A stretch of 64,000 bases of DNA from Marinobacterium weihaiense (GTDB taxonomy: Bacteria > Pseudomonadota > Gammaproteobacteria > Pseudomonadales > Balneatricaceae). A program made the translations under genes and the position numbers. The notes beneath the pieces are model-generated. The model was not told where the DNA came from. It ran no database searches and was given only the letters and a program-made list of their open reading frames with translations. This document shows, piece by piece, positions 16,676 to 25,881 of the stretch (its first letter is position 1; every line of letters begins with the position of its first letter). The stretch spans positions 160,186 to 224,185 of the forward strand of contig NZ_JAHQZT010000002.1 of assembly GCF_019061305.1 (NCBI RefSeq), in the 5' to 3' direction.

Positions 16676-18883
16676 ATGTTCTCCCCTCTGAGTGTTCTGC
16701 TGCTCATTGTTGTCTACACCGGTCTACTGTTCGCACTGGCACAATGGGGCGAACACCGCACACGGCGCGGGCGTCCGATCAACTCCGCCACCATCTACGC
16801 ACTATCACTGTGTGTCTACTTCACGACCTGGACATTCTACGGCAGCGTGGGCTTTGCAACCCGCTCCGGCCTGCTGTATCTGGGTATCTACGCCGGTGCC
16901 TTTCTATCACTGTTCTTCTGGCACCTGACCCTGAGGCGAATGATTGCGGTCAAGGAAACCTTTCACATCACCAGCATAGCCGACCTGATTTCGACTCGTT
17001 ACCGGCGCTCACAGCGCATTGCGGCACTGGTCACACTGATTGCCCTGTTCGGCCTGCTGCCTTACATCAGCCTCCAGCTGGAAGCGGTTATACGCTCATT
17101 GAGGCTGATTACCCATGAGGGCGCTAGCCACATTCACTGGAGCTCATCCGGCATTCTGATCACGCTGCTGATGACAGCCTTCACCATCGTCTTCGGCGTA
17201 CGCCGTCTTGATCCAACCGAGCGCCACCAAGGCATGATTCTGGCGCTGGTAGCAGAATGCGTAATCAAGCTGATTATTTTACTCGTTATCGGTTTGTTCA
17301 TCACCTACCAGTTCTTTGACGGACCGGTCGACATTTATCAGCAGATCAAACAGAACCGTCTCGACCACCTGCTGGGCAGCGGCGGCGAAGATGCGGGCAT
17401 ACAGTGGCTGACATTGATAGTACTGAGCTTTGTCGGGGTGCAGCTGCTGCCGCGCCAGTTCCACGTCGGGGTCGTCGAGAACGTATCACCCACTCATCTG
17501 GGGCGTGCGTTATGGCTGTTCCCGCTGTATGCGGTGCTGATCGTATTGTTTGTAATCCCCGTTGCTGCGGCCGGACTGATGCTCGGCCTGCCCGAGCAGT
17601 CGGCCGATTTTTTCATGTTGCTGGTGCCACAGGCGCTGGGGCAGCCCTACCTGGCCCTGCTGTCGTTCTTGGGCGGCTTTGCCGCTGCCAGTGGCATGGT
17701 CATCATCACCACCATGACCCTGGCGACCATGGTTTCCAACCACCTACTGCTGCCGGTGTGCGAGAAGTTCAGCCAGTTGGCCTGGATGCGCACCTGGCTG
17801 CTGCAGGTACGCTGGATTCTGGTGGCCGCCATTCTGTTCGGCAGTCTGTTGCTGGCACGGGTACTCACGGATACCTACATGCTGGTTGCGGTCGGCATGA
17901 TCTCCTTTGTCGCGGCACTGCAGTTTGCACCGGTCACCTTCATCGGCTTGTTCTGGAACCGCGGCAACAGCATGGGCGCCATGCTGGGGCTGATGGCCGG
18001 CTTTGCGCTTTGGGGCTGGACCCTGATTATCCCTGCCTGGGTTGAAGAAGGCTGGCTACCCGTCAGCCTTCTGCTGGAAGGGCCACTGGGCATCAGCTGG
18101 CTACGCCCCGAAGCACTGTTCGGCATGGACCTGCCATCCGTTCCGCATGCCGTTTTCTGGTCACTGCTGTTCAATACCCTCTTTTACCTGATGGGGTCCT
18201 GGTTATACCAACCCCAAAAGCATGAGCGCACACTGACGACCGAGTTTCTGTACACCACCCGCACCCTGCGCACTCAGGAAAAAGCTCGCCCAACCGGTCT
18301 CAACGCCTATATCGAGCTGGCACCGAAGCTGGTCGAGGCCGAACAGCTGTTGAGGCGCTATCTGGGCGACGAAAAGGCACAACACAGCGTCAACCGTATC
18401 GCGGAAGATCTGCAGGTCTATGACAAGAGCCACATCTCGGTCGTGGAACTGATGGAGTTCCATCGCATGCTGGAACAGATACTGGCCGGTGCCATCGGGG
18501 CCGCAAGTGCCCATACGGCGATCGAGGAAAACATCCGTTATACTGACCGGGAGCGTTCTGACCTGACGGCGCTGTACAGCCATATCGTCAATGAGCTTCA
18601 GGGGTCATATCGTTTTCATCCCGACAAGGCACACGAGCCACAGAGTCGTGGCTTTGAAATGCTGGATGACCTTCAGGATCAACTGGAACATCTGCAGCTC
18701 AAGCTGGATCAGCAGAACAACGAAATGGAACAGCTGGAAGCCAAGCTGGAGCGTCAATACCAGGAGATCTTTGACTATCGGGTAGAAGCACAGCGCCTGC
18801 GTCATGAAAACGAGGCGCTGCGTCAGCAGCTGTTGAGCGAGGGGCAAATCGACCCCTCGCCACTGCCACGAAGCCCGAGTTAA
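16676..18883 (+). CDS. SLC5/STAC membrane protein with coiled-coil tail, no kinase
   Basis: Residues 1 to about 510 form a sodium:solute-symporter (SLC5) domain with about 13 hydrophobic segments, of the type found at the N-terminus of CbrA-like sensor kinases (WTFYGSVGFATRSGLLYLG, LPRQFHVGVVEN). A STAC-like linker follows (about 530-635, with ILAGAIGAASAHTAIEEN). Where CbrA-type proteins continue into PAS and histidine-kinase domains, this 735-residue protein instead ends in a charged coiled coil (about 655-720, QLEHLQLKLDQQNNEMEQLE) and a short tail. No H-box, N-box or G-box is visible. It could be a transporter/sensor that signals through a separate partner. The stop overlaps the convergent mscS stop by 4 bp, so truncation by sequencing error is unlikely. 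Confidence 0.85.
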   Translation: MFSPLSVLLLIVVYTGLLFALAQWGEHRTRRGRPINSATIYALSLCVYFTTWTFYGSVGFATRSGLLYLGIYAGAFLSLFFWHLTLRRMIAVKETFHITSIADLISTRYRRSQRIAALVTLIALFGLLPYISLQLEAVIRSLRLITHEGASHIHWSSSGILITLLMTAFTIVFGVRRLDPTERHQGMILALVAECVIKLIILLVIGLFITYQFFDGPVDIYQQIKQNRLDHLLGSGGEDAGIQWLTLIVLSFVGVQLLPRQFHVGVVENVSPTHLGRALWLFPLYAVLIVLFVIPVAAAGLMLGLPEQSADFFMLLVPQALGQPYLALLSFLGGFAAASGMVIITTMTLATMVSNHLLLPVCEKFSQLAWMRTWLLQVRWILVAAILFGSLLLARVLTDTYMLVAVGMISFVAALQFAPVTFIGLFWNRGNSMGAMLGLMAGFALWGWTLIIPAWVEEGWLPVSLLLEGPLGISWLRPEALFGMDLPSVPHAVFWSLLFNTLFYLMGSWLYQPQKHERTLTTEFLYTTRTLRTQEKARPTGLNAYIELAPKLVEAEQLLRRYLGDEKAQHSVNRIAEDLQVYDKSHISVVELMEFHRMLEQILAGAIGAASAHTAIEENIRYTDRERSDLTALYSHIVNELQGSYRFHPDKAHEPQSRGFEMLDDLQDQLEHLQLKLDQQNNEMEQLEAKLERQYQEIFDYRVEAQRLRHENEALRQQLLSEGQIDPSPLPRSPS

Positions 18884-19692
18884 GCGTCTGAAGAGGTGTC
18901 GCGGTGCAGGTGCACGTCCATCTGCGGGAAAGGGATACTGATACCCTGACGGTCAAACTCCAGCTTGACCTTCTCGGTAGTATCCCACAGCACCGGCCAG
19001 TAGTCGGATGTCTTGACCCAGGGACGTACGTTGAAGTTGACGCTGCTGTCCGCCAGTGCCGCCACGTTGACCACCGGAGCCGGGTCTTTAAGCACGCGCT
19101 CGTCCTGCTCCAGGATATCCACCAGAATCTGCTTGGCCTTCAGCAGATCATCACCATAACCGATGCCGAATACCATATCCACGCGGCGTGTTGCACGCTT
19201 GGAATAGTTGATGATGCTGTCATTATAGATCTTGCCGTTGGGCAGAATGATTTCACGGTTGTCACCGGTGCGAAAAATGGAATTGAAGATGGTGATGTGC
19301 TCGACAATGCCACTGACGCCACCGGCTTCGACAAAGTCACCCTCACGAAACGGACGAAACACAATCAACATCACGCCAGCCGCAAAGTTTTTCAATGAAT
19401 CCTGCAGTGACAAGCCAATGGCCAGACCCGCAGCACCGATCAGTGCAATCAGCGAGGTAGTATCAACACCCAGCTCACCCAGTGCGGCCACTACCACAAA
19501 CAGCAGCAGAACCGCATGCGCAATGGAGCTGATAAAGTTGATCAGCATGGTGTCCATTTTGGTCTTGCGCAGAATGCGTCCCAGCAGGTTGATCAGTAGT
19601 TTGACTACCCAGCGACCCACGATAAAAATCGCAGCCGCCATGGCAATATTGATCACCCATGGCAGGATGTACTCCTGAGAGAAAGATTCCAT
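18880..19692 (-). CDS. mscS: small-conductance mechanosensitive channel MscS
   Basis: Homoheptameric inner-membrane channel that opens on hypo-osmotic shock. Three N-terminal membrane segments, the pore helix with the Gly/Ala pattern (IGAAGLAIGLSLQDSLKNFAAGVMLIVFRPF), the MscS beta domain (VEAGGVSGIVEHITIFNSI) and the signature LPNGKIYNDSIINYS are all present, and the C-terminal vestibule ends ISIPFPQMDVHLHRD. Start ATG 19692 is preceded by AAGGGAG; the upstream ATG at 19725 lacks a site. 270 residues, close to E. coli MscS (286). A shorter MscS paralogue is at 28614-29159. Confidence 0.95.
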   Translation of the reverse strand: MESFSQEYILPWVINIAMAAAIFIVGRWVVKLLINLLGRILRKTKMDTMLINFISSIAHAVLLLFVVVAALGELGVDTTSLIALIGAAGLAIGLSLQDSLKNFAAGVMLIVFRPFREGDFVEAGGVSGIVEHITIFNSIFRTGDNREIILPNGKIYNDSIINYSKRATRRVDMVFGIGYGDDLLKAKQILVDILEQDERVLKDPAPVVNVAALADSSVNFNVRPWVKTSDYWPVLWDTTEKVKLEFDRQGISIPFPQMDVHLHRDTSSDA

Positions 19693-19821
19693 GTAAACTC
19701 CCTTGAAGGCTTCAGAAAAGGTCATCGATTAGGCTGCCATTCATATTCAGGACAGCTCCTAAACGATAAAGTGTTTGTAGTGTAAAATCATGTATTTGTT
19801 GCTTCAGCCGTTGGAAACGCC

Positions 19822-20394
19822 ATGAAAAAGATTGTTCTGTTTACCGCCCTGCTTGGCCTGTCGGCACCGGCATGGGCCGAGCGCGGCCACATTGCCGATG
19901 ATGCCCATGTGTTCTTTCACAGCGGACCAAGCAATCAGTACCGAATCATCGGCCGCGTCAACAGCGGTGAACCCATCGAGATACTGAGCCGCAATGACAA
20001 TACCGAATATGTACAGATTCGTACCGAAAGTGGTCGTACCGGCTGGCTGCCGGGCACTCTCGTAGGTGCAGGCGACAGCAAGCTGATTGAGCTGCCCAAA
20101 CTGGAAAGCGCGCTGGAAGAGAGCCGTACCACGATTACCGAACAGGCCGATACCATTGAGCGACTCAACAGCAGCCTGCAGCAGCTGCAGCGTGAAAGCA
20201 GTACCTATACCGACCAGATTCGCTCCCTGAAAACCGAGATACGTGACCTGCAGTCCCAGATTGCCCACATGGATCAAAGCAACCTGATGCGCTGGCTGAC
20301 CTATGGTGGCCTGGTCGCGTTCGGCGGTGTCATTCTGGGCTTGATCGTGCCTTACCTGCCGCGCAAGCGTAAGCGTCGCGATGACTGGTTTTAA
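19822..20394 (+). CDS. SH3-domain membrane protein, YgiM/TIGR04211 type
   Basis: Signal peptide (MKKIVLFTALLGLSAPAWA), a bacterial SH3 domain (about 22-85: VFFHSGPSNQYRIIGRVNSG and VQIRTESGRTGWLPG), a coiled coil (about 95-150), one transmembrane helix (about 157-177) and a basic cytoplasmic tail (PRKRKRRDDWF). This matches the YgiM-type SH3 protein arrangement, with the SH3 domain facing the periplasm and possibly binding cell wall or a periplasmic partner. 190 residues. GGAA lies 8 nt before the ATG. The biological role of the family is not settled. Confidence 0.88.
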   Translation: MKKIVLFTALLGLSAPAWAERGHIADDAHVFFHSGPSNQYRIIGRVNSGEPIEILSRNDNTEYVQIRTESGRTGWLPGTLVGAGDSKLIELPKLESALEESRTTITEQADTIERLNSSLQQLQRESSTYTDQIRSLKTEIRDLQSQIAHMDQSNLMRWLTYGGLVAFGGVILGLIVPYLPRKRKRRDDWF

Positions 20395-20539
20395 CGTTGT
20401 GGGGGCAGCTGCAACTTGACAGCCGCGTGGAATTAGCGCAAAACATGATCAGAGGCTGAGCCGAATCGGGCAGGCTGACGTAAAGGGAGTCAGTGGCGGG
20501 ATCCGGGCTCCCACCTGTAACTTAACAGGAGATTATCCC
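20395..20539 (+). promoter_or_regulatory. structured leader before the 49-aa gene
   Basis: The 145 bp upstream of the small gene contain overlapping alternative hairpins: CTGAC/GTCAG (20474-20478 with 20489-20493), GGGAG/CTCCC (about 20484-20512), and CCTGT/ACAGG (20514-20518 with 20525-20529). The last of these would sequester the AGGAG ribosome-binding site at 20527-20531. A TTGACA hexamer at 20416-20421 could be a -35 but I find no good -10. I recognise no known riboswitch class. Structure is seen; regulation is inferred. Confidence 0.35.
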
Positions 20540-20689
20540 ATGTTGGACATCTTATTGGCTGTTACCCTGTTGACGGCATCCACGCTGGCAGCCGGCATAT
20601 TGATGCTGTACGCAACACGCACCAGCCGCAGTGACGCCGAGCCCATCAGAGTTCGTGTGGATTCACATCACCCGCGCCGTCGGCGCTAG
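20540..20689 (+). CDS. 49-residue single-pass membrane peptide
   Basis: A short frame reading MLDILLAVTLLTASTLAAGI then LMLYATRTSRSDAEPIRVRV and a basic tail DSHHPRRRR. It has one strong hydrophobic segment (about 3-26) followed by a polar, Arg-rich cytoplasmic end. It starts at ATG 20540 with AGGAG 8 nt upstream, which makes it a believable small protein. Its stop overlaps the convergent 71-residue gene by 4 bp. Function unknown. Confidence 0.55.
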   Translation: MLDILLAVTLLTASTLAAGILMLYATRTSRSDAEPIRVRVDSHHPRRRR

Positions 20690-20901
20690 GCACCGGCCGG
20701 TTCACTGCCGCCAATCCGGGGCGGCAGTGGTTCTAACTCGCCATAGCCCTCCTGCATGGCCCAGTATCGACGTCCCTGCTCGACACGAATCACCCCATCA
20801 AAACGGTTGCGCAAATAATCGACCGCTTCTTCAAGCGTCTCAATATCACAAAGAATGACGCCCCCGCGCTCATTGTCCGTGGCAAAAATATAACTTTTCA
20901 A
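20686..20901 (-). CDS. small uncharacterised protein, TTG start
   Basis: 71 residues, soluble and mixed: MKSYIFATDNERGGVILCDI, then ETLEEAVDYLRNRFDGVIRV and a Pro/Gly-rich tail. I do not recognise the family. The start is TTG at 20901 with GGGAG 6 nt upstream. It lies 12 bp after the CBS/GGDEF/EAL gene on the same strand, so it is almost surely co-transcribed with it and may be a partner or regulator of that c-di-GMP enzyme. It fills the space neatly to the next gene with a 4-bp overlap, which supports it being real. Confidence 0.6.
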   Translation of the reverse strand: MKSYIFATDNERGGVILCDIETLEEAVDYLRNRFDGVIRVEQGRRYWAMQEGYGELEPLPPRIGGSEPAGA

Positions 20902-20913
20902 AGCGTACTCCCG

Positions 20914-23442
20914 TTACAGCGGTGATATGGCTTTCTTACCGGCAGCATATGCAGCAGCCCACTGCAGCAGCTCATCAGCGGGCATGGGTCTAGCAACATG
21001 ATAGCCTTGCGCCTGATCACAGCCAAGCCGCTGCAATGCCATCAGATCATCAGTCGTTTCTACCCCCTCAGCCACTACCTCCAGCTGCATGGCGTGACTC
21101 ATGTCTACAATGGCACGTACCAGCTGCCCTCCGGTTCCTGATGAGTCCACCCCGGTAATGAAACTGCGATCAATCTTGAGGATATCCAGCGACATGTTAC
21201 GGATATAGCTCAGACTGGAAAAGCCGGTGCCGAAATCATCAATCGCGATGCGAACACCTTGTCGACGCAACTTGACCAGCGCCTGCTCAGTCGTATCAGC
21301 ACTTTGCATGAAGCAGGTTTCCGTCAATTCAACCACAAATGACTCGGGACTCAATCCCTCACGGCTCAACACGGCTTGTACTCGCTCGGCCACATCACCC
21401 CGCTGAAACTCCCGTGCCGACACATTAACCGCCAGCTTGAGCGAAACGCCCTGATCACGCCAATCAACTGCATCACGCACCGAGCGCTCAAGCCCCCATT
21501 GCCCGATGGCATCGATCAGGCCAGCATCCTCAGCGACCGGAATGAAAGTCCCGGGAGACACAACACCCAGCTCGGGATGCTCCCAGCGCAACAGTGCTTC
21601 CACTCCGATCAGGCGCTGATCGTGAACATCAATCTGCGGCTGGTATACCATGTGGAACTCGTTACGTTCCAGAGCCTGCTGTAGATAACCCGCCAAGCGA
21701 TAGCGGCTGAGTGCCGCCTGGTGCTGTTCGGGCGAAAAAAAACAGATCGTGTTACGGCCTTGCTCCTTTGAATGATGCAGGGCAATCTCTGCCGCGCGAA
21801 TCAGCGCCTCTGCCGACTCGGCATCATCAGGCGCCACAGCCACGCCAATGCTGGCCATCAGCCTGACCTCTTCACCTGCCAGCCAGAACGGCACGGCAAG
21901 TGACTGGCTCAAACTGTCCAGATAACGGGACAGGGCTTCGGGGTCCGTCTGCTCACTGAGTATGATGTAAAACTCGTCTCCGGCCGGACGGGCAGCCGTC
22001 CCCTGCTGCACCAGCGTCGACTCGATACGTTCTGCCACTTGGTGCAGCAACTGATCACCGCCGCGGTGGCCGAAACGGTCATTGATCTGCTTGAACAGGT
22101 CAAGGTCGATCGCGAGCAGCGCCAGTCGCTGGCCATTTTCATGACAATAAGCATGCGCTAACTGTAACCGGTCTTCGAACAGGCGTCGGTTGGCCAGCCC
22201 GGTCACACTGTCAAACCAGGATAGCTGCTCGACCCGTGCCTCCGATCGTTTCATTTCCGTCAGGTCATGAAAAATGGCGGCATACTGTGTCACCTCATCA
22301 CGCTCATTGCGGATAGCCGTAATACTGAGCCATTCAGGATAGACCTGGCCGTCCTTGCGGCGATTCCAGATCTCTCCCTGCCACTGCCCCTCCTCACCCA
22401 GGCGCTGCCAAAGGCTATGGTAAAAGTCTGCACCATGGCGTCCGGAGCTAAGCATGCTGGGGTTGCGCCCCAGCGCTTCCTCTGACGAATAGCCCGTAAT
22501 ACTGGTGAACGCTCGGTTAACACTTTGGATACGCCCCCGCGTGTCGGTAATGACCACACCTTCATGGGACGCGTTGATGACCTGTTCGATCAGCCGCAGG
22601 TCATGCCGAGACTGACGCAGGTCCTGCCCACGCTCATCCAACATGCCCCTGAGACGGTGGACATAGCTCTGCTCGAGGCTGCGCAGAATGTCATGATAGG
22701 AGGCCAGGCCCACAACCTCCCCTTCATCATTGGTCACACCAATATGACGGAAACCCCGATCATGCAGAAAATGGCGTGCCTGATGCAGGTGACTGGTGCC
22801 ACTGAGTGACACCACTGTTGCCAGCGGCAAGTCCGCCAGCGGCAGATCCAACCGAATACCGCTGGACAGAAATCGGATGGCATCGGTTTCGGTCAGAATT
22901 CGCCACTGCCGGTCCGTCCCCACCAGAGCTGCCGAGTGACCCGCTTGCTGCATACGCTCAAGAGCGGCCTGCAGGGATTGTTCAGTTCCCAGCCGAATCA
23001 GATCAAAACTGGCCACTTCGCACAGCGGTTTCAGATCAAGGTCGTGCTCCAGCCCTTGGCTGTTGACAATATCGGTCTGACTGATAATGCCGAGACAACG
23101 GTCATTCTGGCCGTATACCAATGCGTGCATAAGATTGCGGCTGAGCATCTCCAGCCCCAGAGTATCAATATCCGTACCCGCCTGAACCCTGAGGACCGGT
23201 AGCAACATGGCCTCCGTCACCGGGCTGCTGCCGCCGCGCTCCAGTATGAACTGCATCGCACGACGCCGAGTGATCAATCCCTGCTGCTTACCCTGATGCT
23301 CAACCAGCACCGAGCCCACATGATATTCTGCCATGCAGACGACGACCTGCTGGAGCGCATCGCCCAGAGCGACAGCTACCAGATTCGGCTGGCAGATATC
23401 GGCAACATCCATCGTGACTGAGTGAAACTGAAGCGTATTCAT
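20914..23442 (-). CDS. four-CBS, PAS, GGDEF, EAL c-di-GMP protein
   Basis: Cytoplasmic, 842 residues. Four CBS repeats (about 10-70, 75-133, 140-199, 205-265; for example VADICQPNLVAVALGDALQQ), which usually bind adenine nucleotides, then a PAS domain (about 285-400, VINASHEGVVITDTRGRIQS), a GGDEF domain (about 415-570) and an EAL domain (about 590-835). The GGDEF motif reads AGDEF (RPAGDEFYIIL) and no RxxD I-site precedes it, so cyclase activity is uncertain. The EAL domain keeps GVEALLRW, NVSAREF, ELTETCF, DDFGTGFSSLSY and KIDRSFI, consistent with an active phosphodiesterase. The likely net role is nucleotide- and PAS-ligand-controlled c-di-GMP breakdown, with the degenerate GGDEF as GTP sensor; that is inference. 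First gene of a two-gene run with the 71-residue ORF; the Shine-Dalgarno is weak. Confidence 0.92.
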   Translation of the reverse strand: MNTLQFHSVTMDVADICQPNLVAVALGDALQQVVVCMAEYHVGSVLVEHQGKQQGLITRRRAMQFILERGGSSPVTEAMLLPVLRVQAGTDIDTLGLEMLSRNLMHALVYGQNDRCLGIISQTDIVNSQGLEHDLDLKPLCEVASFDLIRLGTEQSLQAALERMQQAGHSAALVGTDRQWRILTETDAIRFLSSGIRLDLPLADLPLATVVSLSGTSHLHQARHFLHDRGFRHIGVTNDEGEVVGLASYHDILRSLEQSYVHRLRGMLDERGQDLRQSRHDLRLIEQVINASHEGVVITDTRGRIQSVNRAFTSITGYSSEEALGRNPSMLSSGRHGADFYHSLWQRLGEEGQWQGEIWNRRKDGQVYPEWLSITAIRNERDEVTQYAAIFHDLTEMKRSEARVEQLSWFDSVTGLANRRLFEDRLQLAHAYCHENGQRLALLAIDLDLFKQINDRFGHRGGDQLLHQVAERIESTLVQQGTAARPAGDEFYIILSEQTDPEALSRYLDSLSQSLAVPFWLAGEEVRLMASIGVAVAPDDAESAEALIRAAEIALHHSKEQGRNTICFFSPEQHQAALSRYRLAGYLQQALERNEFHMVYQPQIDVHDQRLIGVEALLRWEHPELGVVSPGTFIPVAEDAGLIDAIGQWGLERSVRDAVDWRDQGVSLKLAVNVSAREFQRGDVAERVQAVLSREGLSPESFVVELTETCFMQSADTTEQALVKLRRQGVRIAIDDFGTGFSSLSYIRNMSLDILKIDRSFITGVDSSGTGGQLVRAIVDMSHAMQLEVVAEGVETTDDLMALQRLGCDQAQGYHVARPMPADELLQWAAAYAAGKKAISPL

Positions 23443-23583
23443 CGCGTCAGATTACCACAGCCTCGACAAAGCGCTGAAGAATTGATATCGCCACAGCGAT
23501 CTTTTACCGAAACGGGGCATTGCCCTGTTAAACTGCCTGTGCAAGCATCCAAGCCAAGTCAGACTGAAACCGGAACAGCCGTC

Positions 23584-25881
23584 ATGCAACAACCCTCCCT
23601 GAACGCCCTCACATCCATTGTCGAGCAGATAGCCCGCACCGGTGACCCGCGTACTGTCATGACCAACATTGTCCAGCGTCTGCGTGACCTGATCCGTGTA
23701 GAAGTCTGCAGCCTGTATCTTTGCACCCCGGATCATCAGCATCTGATTCTGGCTGCAACCGAGGGGTTGTCGCCACAAGCGGTGGGCAAAGCCAAACTCA
23801 AACTGGACGAAGGCCTGGTCGGGCATATCGCCGCGTCCTTGAGCACGCTCAACCTGGGGGATGCACCCGAGGATGATCGTTTTGTCTTCATACCTGAAAC
23901 CCACGAGATGCCTTACCATCGCTTTCTGGGCGTGCCCCTGATCCACCTGCGCAAGCTGGTCGGTGTGCTGGTCATTCAGGGACGGGAGCGGGAGCCCTTC
24001 TCGCAGGAAACCGAGGCCTTCTTGATCACCGTTGCATCACAGTTAGCCGGCACCCTGTCTCACCTGCAGAGCCAGGGCGGCTGGTATGAAAAGCGTCACG
24101 CCCGGGCCCGCTACAGGCGCTTTCCCGGCCTGAAGGGCGCTCCGGGGCTGGGCTTGGGCAAGTTGTGGCTGGTGCGCCCCCACCTGTCGCTGGATCAGGT
24201 GCGCGCCGCATGCACCGCAGCCCCCGAAGCAGATCGTGCTGCCATTCGCGATGCCATTGCAGCCGTCAGCGAAGAGCTGGAATCCGGCTCAGGCCACCTT
24301 GGACAGCATCTCCCGGGGGATGTAAGTGCGCTGTTCAACGTCTATCAGATGATGCTGCAAAGCCCTGAATTGAGCGACCAGATTCTGGCGCGTATCGATG
24401 CCGGCGACAATGCCCCCTGGGCCCTGAAACAGACCATCGGCAATATGGCCGAACAGTTCCGGCAGGCGGATGACCCCTACCTGAAGGCACGTGCCGAAGA
24501 CATCTGCAATATCGGACAGCGTATTCTTAACCAACTGCTGTCACGGGAACGCCCCTCCGTGGAAGCGCCCGATGAAGCCCTGATTTTGGCCGGAGAGCTG
24601 ATCAGCATTGCCGATCTGGCCGAATTCCCGCTGGAACGCATTCACGGCATCATCTGCACTCAGGGTTCAACGCTGTCGCATACGGCGATTCTCGCCAATG
24701 CGCTGGGCATACCGGCCGTCATGGGGGTAGAGAATTTTCAGCCCGACCAACACAAGGGCGCGGCACTGATTGCAGATGGTCACCGGGGCGAGTGTGTACT
24801 CAACCCGCCCCCGGCACTGCTGGCAGAGTACCGCCGCATGATTGATGAGGAACAGCGTTTCATGCAGGGGCTGGAGCGCCTGCGCGACCAGCCGGCGGTC
24901 ACTCGGGACGGTTTTCAGGTACGTTTGCTGACCAATACCGGTCTGCTGGCCGACGCCACACCGGGGCTGCAGCGCGGTGCAGAGGGGGTAGGCTTATACC
25001 GTTCTGAAATCCCCTTCATGATTCACGACAGTTTCCCCACCGAGCAGGAGCAGCTGACACTGTACCGCAAGGTACTGGCCGCCTACGCCCCGCGCCCGGT
25101 CAGCATGCGCACGCTGGATATCGGCGGCGACAAACAGCTGCCTTACTTTGACATCAGCGAGAGCAACCCCTACCTCGGCTGGCGCGGCATCCGCTTTACT
25201 CTGGACAATGCGCAATTGCTGATCAGTCAGATTCGCGCCATGCTCCGGGCCGATATCGGCAACGGCAACCTCAAGTTGCTGGTACCCATGGTGAGCCGAG
25301 TCGATGAAATTCAGAGTTTTCGCCGCTACGTGGAAAAGGCCGTCGAATCACTACAGCGAGAGGGTACAGAGGTACGCATGCCGGATATCGGCATGATGAT
25401 CGAAGTGCCCTCGGCCATGCTGTTGTTGCCTCGCCTGGCACCCTTTATCGACTTTGTCTCCATCGGTTCCAACGACCTGACCCAGTACCTGTTGGCCGTG
25501 GACCGCAACAATCCGCGCGTATCCGCACTGTTCGATCACCTCAACCCGGCCGTGCTGGTAGCGCTGGAGCAGATCCGGCAGCAGTGTGACGCTCTATCAC
25601 TGCCGGTGTCCCTGTGTGGCGAAATGGCATCCGACCCGGCCGCCGTGCTGCTGCTCACAGCCATGGGGTATGACTGCCTGAGCCTGAGCGCTTACAACAT
25701 TCCGCGCATCAAGCTACTGTTGCGCTCTGTCGATCGCACCGATCTGCTCCCCCTGCTGGAGCAGACCCGCCGATGTAACAGTGAAACGGAAGTACGCGAA
25801 CTGGTGGCACCGCTGCTGAAGCAGGCGGGCTGGGGGCAAGAAAAAGGCCCCTGGATGGAGGAGCCGGTCTCGGAGACCTGA
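23584..25881 (+). CDS. ptsP: PtsP, nitrogen-PTS enzyme I
   Basis: Phosphoenolpyruvate-protein phosphotransferase of the nitrogen-related PTS: an N-terminal GAF domain (about 15-150), then enzyme I. The phospho-His loop reads TQGSTLSHTAILANALGIP, the PEP-binding region contains GLYRSEIPFM and SIGSNDLTQYLLAVDRNNP, and the C-terminal catalytic Cys is in VSLCGEMASDP. ATG 23584 gives 765 residues (E. coli 748) and starts the GAF domain cleanly; the frame extends upstream but that part is unlike the family. In E. coli ptsP follows rppH; here rppH is absent and the gene is divergent from the c-di-GMP gene. Confidence 0.95.
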   Translation: MQQPSLNALTSIVEQIARTGDPRTVMTNIVQRLRDLIRVEVCSLYLCTPDHQHLILAATEGLSPQAVGKAKLKLDEGLVGHIAASLSTLNLGDAPEDDRFVFIPETHEMPYHRFLGVPLIHLRKLVGVLVIQGREREPFSQETEAFLITVASQLAGTLSHLQSQGGWYEKRHARARYRRFPGLKGAPGLGLGKLWLVRPHLSLDQVRAACTAAPEADRAAIRDAIAAVSEELESGSGHLGQHLPGDVSALFNVYQMMLQSPELSDQILARIDAGDNAPWALKQTIGNMAEQFRQADDPYLKARAEDICNIGQRILNQLLSRERPSVEAPDEALILAGELISIADLAEFPLERIHGIICTQGSTLSHTAILANALGIPAVMGVENFQPDQHKGAALIADGHRGECVLNPPPALLAEYRRMIDEEQRFMQGLERLRDQPAVTRDGFQVRLLTNTGLLADATPGLQRGAEGVGLYRSEIPFMIHDSFPTEQEQLTLYRKVLAAYAPRPVSMRTLDIGGDKQLPYFDISESNPYLGWRGIRFTLDNAQLLISQIRAMLRADIGNGNLKLLVPMVSRVDEIQSFRRYVEKAVESLQREGTEVRMPDIGMMIEVPSAMLLLPRLAPFIDFVSIGSNDLTQYLLAVDRNNPRVSALFDHLNPAVLVALEQIRQQCDALSLPVSLCGEMASDPAAVLLLTAMGYDCLSLSAYNIPRIKLLLRSVDRTDLLPLLEQTRRCNSETEVRELVAPLLKQAGWGQEKGPWMEEPVSET

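Noticed and set aside
20395..20539. known riboswitch class or 6S/SRP RNA in the leader
   Set aside because: I compared by eye with c-di-GMP-I, cobalamin, SAH, fluoride, guanidine, 6S and SRP RNA signatures and none fits.
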